Part shown: positions 1 through 8,191 of the stretch, one piece after another | How the letters are laid out: each line of letters starts with the position of its first letter | Position numbering within the stretch: position 1 is the first letter of the stretch | Assembly: GCA_007133995.1 (NCBI GenBank) | Contig: SLLP01000058.1 | Span: 1 to 24,739 of the forward strand | Length of the DNA stretch: 24,739 nucleotides | Reading direction: 5' to 3' | Origin: Balneolales bacterium | GTDB taxonomy: Bacteria > Bacteroidota > Rhodothermia > Balneolales > Natronogracilivirgulaceae | Notes under the pieces: model-generated | What the model saw: the letters and a program-made list of their open reading frames with translations, nothing else | Database searches by the model: none | What the model was told of the DNA's origin: nothing | Position numbers and translations under genes: made by a program

Positions 1-478
1 CCAGGCTCGAATCAAGAGATAGCGCATTGCGCTGCTGCACATTGGAAAGCAGCATCCTGTAATCGTCCAGGTCCATATCCATTTCCTTCGCAACCTCGGA
101 ATCTTCGGGTTCCCGCCCCAGTTTCTGCGTAAGCTGGTCGATCACTTCAAGAGCGCGACCGTAATTGCCCCGCTGCTGCCTGGGTATCTGATCCACTTTC
201 CGCAGATAGTCGATGACGCTTCCCCGTATGCGGTAATAGGCAAAGGTGTTGAACTGGATCTTTTTGGAACAGTCGTACGCATCCAGGGCCTGAAGAAGCC
301 CGGTAATGGCGGCACTTTCCAGGTCCTCGTTCTGCGTCAGCGGATGGTCCGGTCTCCGGATTTTTCCAATGATACTCCGGACAAGGGGAATGGACTTGCT
401 TATGATGGAATTCCTAAGGCCGTCAGCAGGATCCTGACAGTAGGAGTCGACCAGTTCTTGTAGTGTCAGATCACCCAT
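1..478 (-). CDS. fliA: RNA polymerase sigma-28 factor FliA (3' end off the window)
   Basis: Flagellar sigma factor that directs RNA polymerase to late flagellar promoters. Translation on the minus strand from the ATG at 478 gives 159 residues to the window edge. Region 2 is clear: a run from about residue 50 (NEDLESAAITGLLQALDAYD) through FNTFAYYRIRGSVIDYLR (about residues 76-93), followed by the basic QIPRQQR and the start of region 3 (LGREPEDSEVAKEMDM). This order is typical of FliA/WhiG-type sigma-70 family proteins; region 4 lies outside the window. An AGAGGT Shine-Dalgarno sits just before the ATG, and the stop codon of the upstream small membrane protein is 3 bases away, so the gene is the distal cistron of the flhB operon. 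It is the likely reader of the sigma-28 element in front of fliS. Confidence 0.93.
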   Translation of the reverse strand, partial: MGDLTLQELVDSYCQDPADGLRNSIISKSIPLVRSIIGKIRRPDHPLTQNEDLESAAITGLLQALDAYDCSKKIQFNTFAYYRIRGSVIDYLRKVDQIPRQQRGNYGRALEVIDQLTQKLGREPEDSEVAKEMDMDLDDYRMLLSNVQQRNALSLDSSL

Positions 479-481
479 GGG

Positions 482-730
482 TTACCTCTTTTTCTGTTCA
501 TTGACGCGAGAGTTTTGCTGATCCGGGACTCCGTCCCCCGGAGCCGATGTGTCGTGGCGATGGGATATTTCCCGAATGATATTGATCAAAAAAATGCTGG
601 TGTAGAACCCGGCAAACAGCAGAAGAAAGGCCAGCATGCTTCGATATAATGCCTGCTCGACCGGCAGACCGGCCATAAGCAGCAATGAGAAAAACAGCAG
701 GGCTATCGCGATAATCAATCGTATCAGCAT
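482..730 (-). CDS. Small two-helix membrane protein between flhG and fliA
   Basis: An 82-residue protein I do not recognise. Two hydrophobic segments are visible, at about residues 3-21 (LIRLIIAIALLFFSLLLMAG) and 32-53 (MLAFLLLFAGFYTSIFLINI). They are followed by a polar, charged C-terminal tail of about 30 residues ending in QKKR. The start ATG at 730 has a strong AGGAGA ribosome binding site. The gene starts 14 bases after the flhG stop and ends 3 bases before fliA, so it is translated as part of the operon and is unlikely to be a chance frame. Position suggests a flagellar role, perhaps a membrane anchor for FlhG or FliA control, but nothing in the sequence shows this. Confidence 0.75.
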   Translation of the reverse strand: MLIRLIIAIALLFFSLLLMAGLPVEQALYRSMLAFLLLFAGFYTSIFLINIIREISHRHDTSAPGDGVPDQQNSRVNEQKKR

Positions 731-744
731 GACTTGTTCTCCTG

Positions 745-1551
745 TTATTCGTGGCTGACTGTTTGCCTGGCACCCGGTGTTTGCAGATCGGGTGCCTTGC
801 CCAGGATGTTATGGGCAATGAAATCAAATTCTTTTATCACTTCCGGACGGGGCTGCCGCCGGGTCAGCGGCACCTGGTCCCGTATGGATGCGCGGACCTG
901 TTCGCTGGCCGGTATGAAGCCGAGATACGAAACCTGCTGCTGCATGAAGTATTGCAGTATGGTGTTGAACCTTTCATGGATACGGCCGGCCTCATCTTCA
1001 CCATCAGCAAAGTTGACAATACTCGCAAACGGATAGGTGGGGTCAATCTGCAGCACATACTTGCAGAAGCGGTATACATCGGAAATGGCGGTCGGCTCAT
1101 TGACCAGCATAATCATCCCCAGATGGGCCCTGTCCAGCGCCCAGAGACTCAACTCTCCCGAACCGGCAGGCGTGTCGATAAAAATGAAGTCGTAGTACTC
1201 CGACAATGCCACGATCACCTGATCCATGGCCTCGAATAGCATCTCCATGTCCTTGTCCGACAGGCCGGGCTTGCTGGCGCCGGTAATGAGCGTCAGGCCA
1301 TCGGAGTCCAGCGGAAGATCCTCCATGCTGCACTGGCCCCTGATCCACTCGGCAACCGTGGCGTCTGCCTGTTCATTGAGCAGGGTGGCGCAATTGGACA
1401 GGCCAAGATCAGCGTCGATCACCGCAACGGTGTAGCCCATGGTCCTGAGCGTATCGGCCAGGTTTACCGTAGCCATGCTTTTGCCTACACCGCCTTTCCC
1501 GCTGACGGTTGCAAGTATGAAGGGGCCTTTTCTGCTGTTGTCATTTCTCAT
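745..1551 (-). CDS. flhG: FlhG/YlxH, MinD-like ATPase controlling flagellar number
   Basis: MinD/ParA-family ATPase that normally works with FlhF to set flagellar number and placement. From the ATG at 1551 it is 268 residues. The deviant Walker A SGKGGVGKS is at residues 17-25, followed by a switch region VIDADLGLSN and Walker B FIFIDTPAG. The frame stays open to a TTG at 1593, but that would overlap flhF by 29 bases and add 14 residues without family similarity, so I prefer the ATG just after the flhF stop. Only 16 residues precede the Walker A motif. The N-terminal DQAxxLR helix that activates FlhF GTPase in several FlhG proteins is absent with either start. A short C-terminal helix may bind membrane. 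Confidence 0.88.
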   Translation of the reverse strand: MRNDNSRKGPFILATVSGKGGVGKSMATVNLADTLRTMGYTVAVIDADLGLSNCATLLNEQADATVAEWIRGQCSMEDLPLDSDGLTLITGASKPGLSDKDMEMLFEAMDQVIVALSEYYDFIFIDTPAGSGELSLWALDRAHLGMIMLVNEPTAISDVYRFCKYVLQIDPTYPFASIVNFADGEDEAGRIHERFNTILQYFMQQQVSYLGFIPASEQVRASIRDQVPLTRRQPRPEVIKEFDFIAHNILGKAPDLQTPGARQTVSHE

Positions 1552-1564
1552 AGTAATACCGAAA

Positions 1565-3181
1565 TCAGGTGTCTTGCAAAACTTGTTGCGCAAACCATGC
1601 GGGAGAGAACTCCTTCAATCCCGCAGGGATGCCCGCGCCGTTGCTCATGAAGCGTGATCCGCAGCCCATCTCCTCCATGAAGGGAATGACAGGTCCCCAC
1701 TGGCTGACTTCATCCAGATGCGTCAAGGCGACAAAATCGGGCTGGAGTGGATGGTGTGTGCTGCCTGTGTCGCGAAAATAGTAGCGGTTCAGTGAAGCGT
1801 TTATCACATAGTGTACCTCCAGCGGTGTGGCGGCCACCAGCACCTGGCGCATTTTCCAGTACTCGCGGAAGCCGCGCTCCTGTGCAACGGGAATGGGAGG
1901 GGTGTCTATGAGCACGTGGTCAAAAGATTTCCACGCTTCCAGCTCATCCAGCACCCCGTCGGATACCCGCACTCCGAAGAAGGGGATACCGCGGTCACGA
2001 CAGAACGGCTCAAGTATCGTATAGTAGGGCCCCTCTTTTTCGTCCGGCATCATGGACGCCACAGCAACCTGCTTGCCGGCAAGGAGCTCGGGATGCTGCA
2101 CCAGCTTCATGATCAGCGAGGTCTTGCCGGATCCCGACGGGCCTGCAAAGAGTATGTGGCGCGAAAGGGCACGGTCGGTGCGGCCTTTCAGGGCTTTGCG
2201 AATGATATCGCCAAGTGCCGCAATAAACTGCCCGGGCTCCTCATCCGGGTCGATCCCGGATTCCATGATCTCGCGGAACCAGCGGGCAATGACCGTAGTC
2301 TTGATACCGGTGCGGATCAGTTGCTGAAAGGCGGGATGGGATGCGTAATCAAGGTTTGACGAGATCAGGGTGGCGTCCAAAAGGGCCTCCAGCTTGTCAA
2401 ACCGTTTGTGAAGTGCCGTGACCTCACGCTGCTGGCCGGCGGCCGCTTCCGCCGCATACCAGGGCGATGGCGGACCGTAGACCGGGGCGGAGGGCTCAAA
2501 TCGGGTGGATGCAGACGTGTGGCCGGTATCGGATGCCGCGGTCGCCTCACCTGCGCCGGGAGCCTTCTCGCCGTTACGCATGGCATCCTGAAAACGATTT
2601 TTTGCCATGCCCGGTTTAAAACTGGTATTCCCGGATGAAAAAGGATTATTTTTCGGCTTTTCGGAGGCCTCGGGTGCACCCTGGGCCGGCTGGAACCGCC
2701 CGTCGTCACCCCTGAGTCCGTCCGGCTTGGCAAAGCCGCCCTGACGATTTTCCACCTTCAAACGTTCTTCCCGCGAGGCGTAATCCCTGAGGACCTGCAA
2801 GTTCCGGCTCACGTTGTTTTCCGATTGCCGTTGCGCCGCGCTGCCGGCTGGCTGCTGGCCGCTCCGCTCCGTGCTCGTTTCGTCACTCTGTCCCGTGCCT
2901 TGTCCCGGTTTTTGCTCCGCCTGACCGTTCGCCGGCCTGGCAGCGGCGTCCCTTCTTTTGTAAAAAACATTTCTGAAAGGGGTATTCTCACCGGAACGTT
3001 TTTCCTTCGGAGCTTCCTTTTTTTCCCGCGCAGGGAGCGTATCTACCAGGACGGTAACCCCGGCCTCCCCGCCGTCTTCGGGATGAAATGACTCCAGGAC
3101 CACGATGTCGTCACCGTACATCTGCCGTGCGCTTTTTTTCGCAACCTCAATCGTTTTCCCGAAAAACTTCTTTAATATCAT
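1565..3181 (-). CDS. flhF: FlhF, divergent SRP-type GTPase for flagellar placement
   Basis: A 538-residue FlhF homologue, the third SRP-GTPase family member, which marks the flagellar assembly site. The N-terminal B domain starts MILKKFFGKTIEVAKKSARQ. Residues about 50-250 form a low-complexity, Q/G/S/E-rich linker. The NG domain follows, with P-loop GPSGSGKT at 347-354 and the typical C-terminal SNGAGIPAGL at 513-522. Other GTPase motifs are eroded: the usual DTYR (G2) is replaced around 376-384, DTAG (G3) reads DTPP at 426-429, and TKLD (G4) reads THLD at 487-490. The ATG at 3181 overlaps the flhA stop (ATGA), implying translational coupling. Family assignment is firm from order and context; GTP turnover is uncertain. 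Confidence 0.88.
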   Translation of the reverse strand: MILKKFFGKTIEVAKKSARQMYGDDIVVLESFHPEDGGEAGVTVLVDTLPAREKKEAPKEKRSGENTPFRNVFYKRRDAAARPANGQAEQKPGQGTGQSDETSTERSGQQPAGSAAQRQSENNVSRNLQVLRDYASREERLKVENRQGGFAKPDGLRGDDGRFQPAQGAPEASEKPKNNPFSSGNTSFKPGMAKNRFQDAMRNGEKAPGAGEATAASDTGHTSASTRFEPSAPVYGPPSPWYAAEAAAGQQREVTALHKRFDKLEALLDATLISSNLDYASHPAFQQLIRTGIKTTVIARWFREIMESGIDPDEEPGQFIAALGDIIRKALKGRTDRALSRHILFAGPSGSGKTSLIMKLVQHPELLAGKQVAVASMMPDEKEGPYYTILEPFCRDRGIPFFGVRVSDGVLDELEAWKSFDHVLIDTPPIPVAQERGFREYWKMRQVLVAATPLEVHYVINASLNRYYFRDTGSTHHPLQPDFVALTHLDEVSQWGPVIPFMEEMGCGSRFMSNGAGIPAGLKEFSPAWFAQQVLQDT

Positions 3182-5283
3182 ACGGAGCTGGGTTCTTGCA
3201 ATTCTTTCTGTTCAAGCCGGATTCTGTCAAAAGTCTTGATTTGTACATCCGGACTTACGTCGTTGTATGAGAGTACACTTACTTCAGGCAAAATCGGTAC
3301 CAAAAAATCATAAATCGTGGGACGCAATACCGGAGAGGTCAACACCACGGGCTCAAGGCCCTGGCGAATCATCTTCTCAAGGATGCCGGATGCCGTTGTG
3401 TAAATCTCTTCTACGGTCTTCGGGGTGAACCCCAGTGTGTTGGAATTCAGCATTCCCTGCTGCGCCTGGCCGATAAGATGCGATTCAAGCTGTGATGCCA
3501 GTACCACGACCTGTATTTCATTTCCATCGGACCGGAACTGTCCCGTAATGGTTTCTGAGAGGGAGGCGCGGCAGTATTCCGTCAGCACGTCTGTGTTTTT
3601 GGTCTGGGCGCTCTGGTCGGCGAGGCACTCCAGGATGCTTGTAAGATCCCGCACCGGCACGCGCTCGCGAAGCAGCCGTTTGAGTACTTTCTGGACATCA
3701 CCGATTTTCAATACGTCAGGGATCAGTTCCTCAACAAGGGCCGGTGAGTGCTCCTTAAGGTTGTCCACCAGGCGTCGTGTCATTTGGCGGTCCACCAGTT
3801 TGAATGCATTTTTCTTGAGCAGCTCCATAAGGTGGGTGGTGATCACGGCACCGGATTCTATTACCGAAAGCCCATATTTTTCCGCCTGTGATCGGTTGTT
3901 TCCGCTGACCCAGATGGCATCCATCCCGAATGTGGGATCCTTTGTCTTGATACCCTGGATGTCGGGTTTGAAATCAGAAGGCAGCAGCGCCAGATAATAT
4001 CCCGGCAGCAACTCCCCTTCACCCTGGATGATGCCGCGCAACTTGATCGTATAACGGTTGGCATCAAGCTGCACATTGTCGCGGATACGTATTGGGGGGA
4101 TGATGATACCCAGTTCGGCAGCCAGTTGCTTGCGGAGCGAAGACATGCGCTCGAGCAGGTCTCCTCCCTGTTCCTGCTCCACCATCGGTATCAGGCTGTA
4201 CCCGATTTCAAGCTCAAGCGTATCCAGGAGCAGGTAATCTTCCACCCGGTCTTCTTTCTTTGCCGCCTGTGAGGGGCTGCCGTTCAACCGTGCCTGTTCC
4301 TCCTCTTCCTGCTGGGCGATATGTCTTTTGTAGGCGACAAAAAGCAGCAGGCCGCCGAGCGCCCAGAACGGGATGAGAGGCAGGCCGGGCAGCGCGCCTA
4401 TGAAAAGGACAAAGGCGGCGCCAATAGCCACGGTCTTGGGGTTGCCAAGGAGCTGTGATGTCATTTCGTCGCTCAGGTTGCCCTCGGATGCGGCGCGGGA
4501 TACGATGATACCGGCCGCCGTGGAGACCAGCAGTGCGGGGATCTGGGAAACGAGTCCGTCGCCAATGGTAAGCAAGGTGTAGATCTGCGCCGCTTCCGCC
4601 AGTGACATGCCCTGCTGGAGCGTTCCCACGATGAGTCCGCCTAAGATATTGATGAAGGTGATGAGGAGGGCGGCAACCACATCCCCCCGCACAAACTTGC
4701 TGGCACCGTCCATGGCACCGTAGAAATCGGCCTCGTTGGCAATGTCCTCGCGGCGCTGCTTGGCTTCCTGGTCGGTGATCAACCCGGCGTTCAGGTCGGC
4801 GTCGATGGCCATTTGCTTGCCCGGCATGGCGTCCAGGGTGAAACGGGCCGCCACCTCGGCGATCCGCGTGGCGCCCTTGGTGATCACCACGAAATTGATG
4901 ATGATAAGGACCGAGAAGATGATGATCCCGATCACGAAGTTGCCCTGCACCATGAAACCGCCGAAAGACTGGATCAGCTCCCCGGCGTAGGCATCGTTAA
5001 GGATCAGTCGGGTCGTGGCCACGTTGAGCGACAGCCGGAATAGCGTCAGGATGAGCAGCATCCCCGGGAAAACGGCAAAATCGAGTGGCTTGAGCGTGTA
5101 GAACGCCACCAGCAGCACCACCAGTGACAGCGAGACACTCATGGCAAGGAACACATCCACAATACCGGCGGGCACAGGAAGGATCATGATCATCAGGATG
5201 ATGATGATGCTCGACGAGATGAGCACATCGGTCCTGAAAAACATGTTTCGCAACTGGCTTCCGGTAAGATTCAGTCCGGCCAT
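3178..5283 (-). CDS. flhA: FlhA, flagellar type III export gate protein
   Basis: A 701-residue core component of the flagellar export gate, in the inner membrane at the base of the basal body. The N-terminal half carries multiple membrane helices, beginning around residues 20-60. The FHIPEP-family cytoplasmic loop is visible at about 134-168 (ITKGATRIAEVAARF, then DAMPGKQMAIDADLNAG). The C-terminal half (about 350-701) is the soluble domain that forms the nonameric docking ring for export chaperones. Length is normal for the family. It starts 5 bases after flhB with no obvious Shine-Dalgarno, so coupled translation is likely. The order flhB-flhA-flhF-flhG-fliA matches the conserved arrangement of many polar flagellates. 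Confidence 0.97.
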   Translation of the reverse strand: MAGLNLTGSQLRNMFFRTDVLISSSIIIILMIMILPVPAGIVDVFLAMSVSLSLVVLLVAFYTLKPLDFAVFPGMLLILTLFRLSLNVATTRLILNDAYAGELIQSFGGFMVQGNFVIGIIIFSVLIIINFVVITKGATRIAEVAARFTLDAMPGKQMAIDADLNAGLITDQEAKQRREDIANEADFYGAMDGASKFVRGDVVAALLITFINILGGLIVGTLQQGMSLAEAAQIYTLLTIGDGLVSQIPALLVSTAAGIIVSRAASEGNLSDEMTSQLLGNPKTVAIGAAFVLFIGALPGLPLIPFWALGGLLLFVAYKRHIAQQEEEEQARLNGSPSQAAKKEDRVEDYLLLDTLELEIGYSLIPMVEQEQGGDLLERMSSLRKQLAAELGIIIPPIRIRDNVQLDANRYTIKLRGIIQGEGELLPGYYLALLPSDFKPDIQGIKTKDPTFGMDAIWVSGNNRSQAEKYGLSVIESGAVITTHLMELLKKNAFKLVDRQMTRRLVDNLKEHSPALVEELIPDVLKIGDVQKVLKRLLRERVPVRDLTSILECLADQSAQTKNTDVLTEYCRASLSETITGQFRSDGNEIQVVVLASQLESHLIGQAQQGMLNSNTLGFTPKTVEEIYTTASGILEKMIRQGLEPVVLTSPVLRPTIYDFLVPILPEVSVLSYNDVSPDVQIKTFDRIRLEQKELQEPSSV

Positions 5284-5288
5284 CGGGA

Positions 5289-6365
5289 TCAGTGGTGTTG
5301 TTTGTTTTTAAGTTTGTAGACGTAGGCGAGGATCTCCGCAACCGCCCGGTAAAGGTCGGCCGGTATGAACTCGTCTTCCTCCGCCGAGGCGAAAAGCGCC
5401 TGGGCTACCGGTTTGTTCTCTACAATAGGTATGCCATAGTGGTTGGCGAGCTCACGGATGCGCAAAGCTTTTTTCCTCTGGCCCTTGGCCATGACGATGG
5501 GCGCCTCATTACGCTCGGGGTCATAGCGCAGGGCCACGGCGAAGTGCGTCGGGTTGGTGACCACCACATCCGACTGCAGCACGGAATGGTCCAGGCGCTT
5601 GCGTCGCATCATGGAGAGGGCCGTCTTGCGGCGCTTGCTCTTGATATGGGGATCCCCTTCCATCTGCTTGTACTCATCCTTGACCTCCTGCTTGGTCATC
5701 CGCAGGTCCTTGCGATGCTGGAACCGCTGGTAGGCCGCGTCGGCGATGGAAAGGATGAACAGCGCCGCCAGGATGCGCGTGACGAACACCAGCAGGTAAG
5801 AGCCGGACTCCGAAAGCGTGTACCCCATGGGCATGACCGAAAAGTGGAGGAAATGCTCCACATCGTTTCGCACGGAGTAGTATATCACCACCCCAACGAT
5901 GAACAACTTGGCGAATCCCTTGACCAGCTCCATGAACCCCTTCATCGAAAAAATCCGCTTGAAACCGCTCATGGGACTTATTTTGCTGGCTTTGGGCTTG
6001 AGTGCCTTGGTCGAAAACACCCCGCGGGTCTGGATCATGTTCACCAGCAGGGCCATGATCAGGAGGATCAGCATCAACGGGATGATCATTTCGAACCCGA
6101 ACCGCAAGGCCGTCTCGAGATGGCTGAGCGCCTGCTGCTCGTTATCAATCGGACTGGCCGCATTCATGAAGAACGTTTCAAACATCGTCTCGATCCGCTC
6201 GTACATGAACCTTCCGCTGAAAAGGAGCATGGCAATGGCCGTAAACATCAGCAGCACGGATGACACCTCCTTGCTGATGCTCACATTACCTTCCTCCCGC
6301 GCTTTTTCCAGCTTCCGCGCGGTTGGTTCTTCGGTTTTTTCCTGATCGTCTTTCTTTTGTGACAT
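5289..6365 (-). CDS. flhB: FlhB, flagellar export substrate-specificity switch
   Basis: A 358-residue membrane protein of the flagellar type III secretion system. It shows the typical basic N-terminus (TEEPTARKLEKAREEGNV, about residues 11-28) and hydrophobic segments around 35-52, 90-112, 150-163 and 188-208. The autocleavage motif NPTH is at 271-274, followed by FAVAL. Self-cleavage between N and P switches export from rod/hook to filament substrates. All catalytic residues are present and length is normal. It is the first gene of the minus-strand operon; a sigma-54-like element lies about 65-80 bases upstream of the ATG. Confidence 0.97.
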   Translation of the reverse strand: MSQKKDDQEKTEEPTARKLEKAREEGNVSISKEVSSVLLMFTAIAMLLFSGRFMYERIETMFETFFMNAASPIDNEQQALSHLETALRFGFEMIIPLMLILLIMALLVNMIQTRGVFSTKALKPKASKISPMSGFKRIFSMKGFMELVKGFAKLFIVGVVIYYSVRNDVEHFLHFSVMPMGYTLSESGSYLLVFVTRILAALFILSIADAAYQRFQHRKDLRMTKQEVKDEYKQMEGDPHIKSKRRKTALSMMRRKRLDHSVLQSDVVVTNPTHFAVALRYDPERNEAPIVMAKGQRKKALRIRELANHYGIPIVENKPVAQALFASAEEDEFIPADLYRAVAEILAYVYKLKNKQHH

Positions 6366-6376
6366 GCCTGCAACAG
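6365..6376 (+). repeat. 12-bp direct repeat, copy 1 (flhB leader)
   Basis: TGCCTGCAACAG occurs here, partly overlapping the flhB start codon region, and again at 6531-6542 upstream of the flgF promoter. The two copies flank the divergent promoter pair. They could be binding sites for the sigma-54 activator, but no function is shown by sequence alone. Confidence 0.4.
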
Positions 6377-6430
6377 TTCAAATTCAGTACCACCCCGGCA
6401 GAACCGCGAACAACAGAAAAAAAATGGCAT

Positions 6431-6446
6431 TGCAGGTGAGGTGCCT
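6431..6446 (-). promoter_or_regulatory. Candidate sigma-54 promoter for flhB operon
   Basis: Read on the minus strand the site is AGGCACCTCACCTGCA. The GG and GC dinucleotides are separated by exactly 10 bases, as required for the -24/-12 elements (consensus TGGCACG-N4-TTGCA). Mismatches are T to A at the first base, G to C in the spacer-side position, and TT to CT at -12. The expected start site would be near 6419, leaving a leader of about 54 bases before the flhB ATG. An NtrC-family activator elsewhere in the window supports sigma-54 use. Confidence 0.5.
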
Positions 6447-6530
6447 GTCCATGAAGTGGAATAAAAGCCCCCCGTCGCGGAAAACATTTCCCTCCGGTGG
6501 ATGGAACTGCCCTCTCTGAAAAGTCTATCT

Positions 6531-6544
6531 TGCCTGCAACAGGC
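6531..6544 (+). repeat. 12-bp direct repeat, copy 2, inside an inverted repeat
   Basis: The second TGCCTGCAACAG copy is extended by GC, making a perfect GCCTG-CAA-CAGGC inverted repeat (6532-6544). It lies 12 bases upstream of the candidate sigma-54 promoter for flgF. Dyad symmetry and position fit an activator site; this is inferred. The string TGCAACAGGCT recurs once more at 20114-20124, inside the first codons of the giant glycosyltransferase gene. Confidence 0.4.
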
Positions 6545-6555
6545 TGTCGGCACGC

Positions 6556-6571
6556 TGGCACACATTTTGAA
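6556..6571 (+). promoter_or_regulatory. Candidate sigma-54 promoter for flgF operon
   Basis: The plus strand reads TGGCACACATTTTGAA against the consensus TGGCACG-N4-TTGCW. The -24 element is perfect, but the -12 dinucleotide is GA instead of GC. A start site near 6583 would place the ATG at 6580 at the very 5' end of the RNA, which favours the ATG at 6610 as the true flgF start. A GCCTG-CAA-CAGGC inverted repeat lies just upstream (6532-6544). Confidence 0.5.
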
Positions 6572-6609
6572 TATGAGGAATGGTACAAATAAAAAATAAG
6601 GTCATTCCC

Positions 6610-7350
6610 ATGATAGAAAGACTTCAATCCCATATGCAGGCCATGCAGATGTTTTCCCGGGCCCAGGACGTCACGGCAAACAACATGGCCAATTTGAACA
6701 CTCCCGGCTTCAAGGCGGACAAGCTCTTCCACCGGATTCTGACGGAAGAGATTGACGGCAGGCAAATGTCACGCACCGTTCCCATGCAACAGATCTCACT
6801 GGAACAGGGCGAACTGGAACCGACAGGCGGCACCTTCGATTTCGCCATTGTCGGCAACGGTTTTTTCGTCGTTGAAGATGAAGGGCAGGCGAACCTGACT
6901 CGCAATGGCCGTTTCCACCTGGATTCTGACGGCTATCTTAGAAATGACCGGGGTGGTCACGTGATTGGGCAATCCGGTCGTATCCATATTCCCGAGTATT
7001 TCCACGCCATGGACCAACAGCAGGGAGAAGCCCGGCTTGATGTGGCAAAAGACGGTACCATTCGGCTTAATGACGAGGTTTACGATCAGATCCGGGTTGT
7101 CAGAACAGGGGATCCATCCACCCTGGAACGCAGAGGAAACACTTATTTCACCGCCCCGGGGGCCATTTTGATGCAACAAGACCCCGAAAGTGAGATCGTC
7201 CAGGGCTATTTCGAAAAGGGCAACGTGCAGACGCTGAGCGAAATGGCCGACATGGTCAAAAATATGCAGATGTTCGAAGCACAACAGCGTGCCATGAAAA
7301 CTACGGACGAACTGCTGTCACACGCTACTCATACCCTGGGAAGATTTTAA
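6610..7350 (+). CDS. flgF: FlgF, proximal rod protein
   Basis: Flagellar basal-body rod protein of the axial FlgF/FlgG/FlgE family, 247 residues from the ATG at 6610. The N-terminal rod signature AQDVTANNMANLNTPGFKAD is at about residues 18-37. A central domain with FAIVGNGFFVVEDEG follows, then the C-terminal heptad-like helix around EMADMVKNMQMFEAQQRA. An upstream in-frame ATG at 6580 exists but lies at the predicted transcription start, and its purine stretch is too close. The ATG at 6610 has a TAAGG eight bases upstream and gives the family's normal N-terminus. It heads the flgF-to-flgL run and precedes flgG by 24 bases, the usual order. Confidence 0.92.
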   Translation: MIERLQSHMQAMQMFSRAQDVTANNMANLNTPGFKADKLFHRILTEEIDGRQMSRTVPMQQISLEQGELEPTGGTFDFAIVGNGFFVVEDEGQANLTRNGRFHLDSDGYLRNDRGGHVIGQSGRIHIPEYFHAMDQQQGEARLDVAKDGTIRLNDEVYDQIRVVRTGDPSTLERRGNTYFTAPGAILMQQDPESEIVQGYFEKGNVQTLSEMADMVKNMQMFEAQQRAMKTTDELLSHATHTLGRF

Positions 7351-7374
7351 CATAAACAAAAAAAGAGGAATAAA

Positions 7375-8169
7375 ATGTTTAGAGCACTGAGCACCGGAGC
7401 ACTCGGTATGAGCGCTCAGCAGCGATCGGTAGACAACATTGCCAACAACCTGGCGAATGTGAACACGACCGGTTACAAACGCACGTCAATCGCCTTTCAG
7501 GACATGTTCTACGAAAAGGTGGCGTCTTCCAGTCACGGTGCGGCCGCCAGCCGACCGGCAAACGACGGCCCGACACTCGAAATAGGTCATGGGTCGCAGG
7601 CCGTGGCTACACAGCGCAATTTCATGCAGGGACCGGTGGAAGAGACCGGAGCCGCCCTGGATATTGCCATCAGCGGTGCAGGTTTTTTTCAGATAGAGCT
7701 TACGGACGGCAGCGTAGCTTATACGCGTGACGGCAATTTCAGTCGCGACGCCACCGGCTTGATGGTCAACAACTCCGGCTTGCCACTTAACGACATGATC
7801 GAGATTCCTATGGAGGCCGTAGGCATCGAAATCTCCCAAAGCGGTGTGGTTACGGCACAAATGGCCGGCGACGGCGGCCAGCTGGATCTGGGGCAGATTG
7901 AAATTGCAAAGTTTATAAATCCTTCGGGACTGACGGCTCTGGGTGACAATCTGTTTGCCGAGACAGAAGCTTCCGGTATGCCGTTTTACGGCAATCCCGG
8001 TGAGCCGGGATTTGGTGTCCTTCGCCAAGGGTATTTGGAGCAGTCGAATGTGGATATCGTCAACGAAATGGTGAAACTGATCGAAGCGCAAAGGGCATAT
8101 GAGACCAACTCCAAGGTGGTGCAGACCGCCGAGGACATGATGGCCGTCACCAATGGTATCAAAAGGTAA
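7375..8169 (+). CDS. flgG: FlgG, distal rod protein
   Basis: A 264-residue distal rod subunit that joins the proximal rod to the hook and passes through the P and L rings. The N-terminal signature DNIANNLANVNTTGYKR (about residues 20-36) and the C-terminal NEMVKLIEAQRAYETNSKV pattern are near-canonical for FlgG. Residues about 100-108 (AISGAGFFQ) match the central domain. It has a good AGAGGA ribosome binding site and starts 24 bases after flgF. Length is normal for the family (about 260). Confidence 0.97.
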   Translation: MFRALSTGALGMSAQQRSVDNIANNLANVNTTGYKRTSIAFQDMFYEKVASSSHGAAASRPANDGPTLEIGHGSQAVATQRNFMQGPVEETGAALDIAISGAGFFQIELTDGSVAYTRDGNFSRDATGLMVNNSGLPLNDMIEIPMEAVGIEISQSGVVTAQMAGDGGQLDLGQIEIAKFINPSGLTALGDNLFAETEASGMPFYGNPGEPGFGVLRQGYLEQSNVDIVNEMVKLIEAQRAYETNSKVVQTAEDMMAVTNGIKR

Positions 8170-8191
8170 ATCTTGACAGCCCTTTTCAGCC

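Noticed and set aside
1552..1593. TTG start extending flhG by 14 residues
   Set aside because: It overlaps flhF, the added residues carry no DQAxxLR or other family motif, and an ATG is available just after the flhF stop.
5292..6263. 323-codon open frame antisense to flhB
   Set aside because: His/Arg/Gly-rich composition is typical of a reverse-strand shadow; flhB on the other strand is unambiguous.
6580..6609. Upstream ATG extending flgF by 10 residues
   Set aside because: It would be at the predicted transcription start, its purine stretch touches the ATG, and the added residues do not match the family N-terminus.
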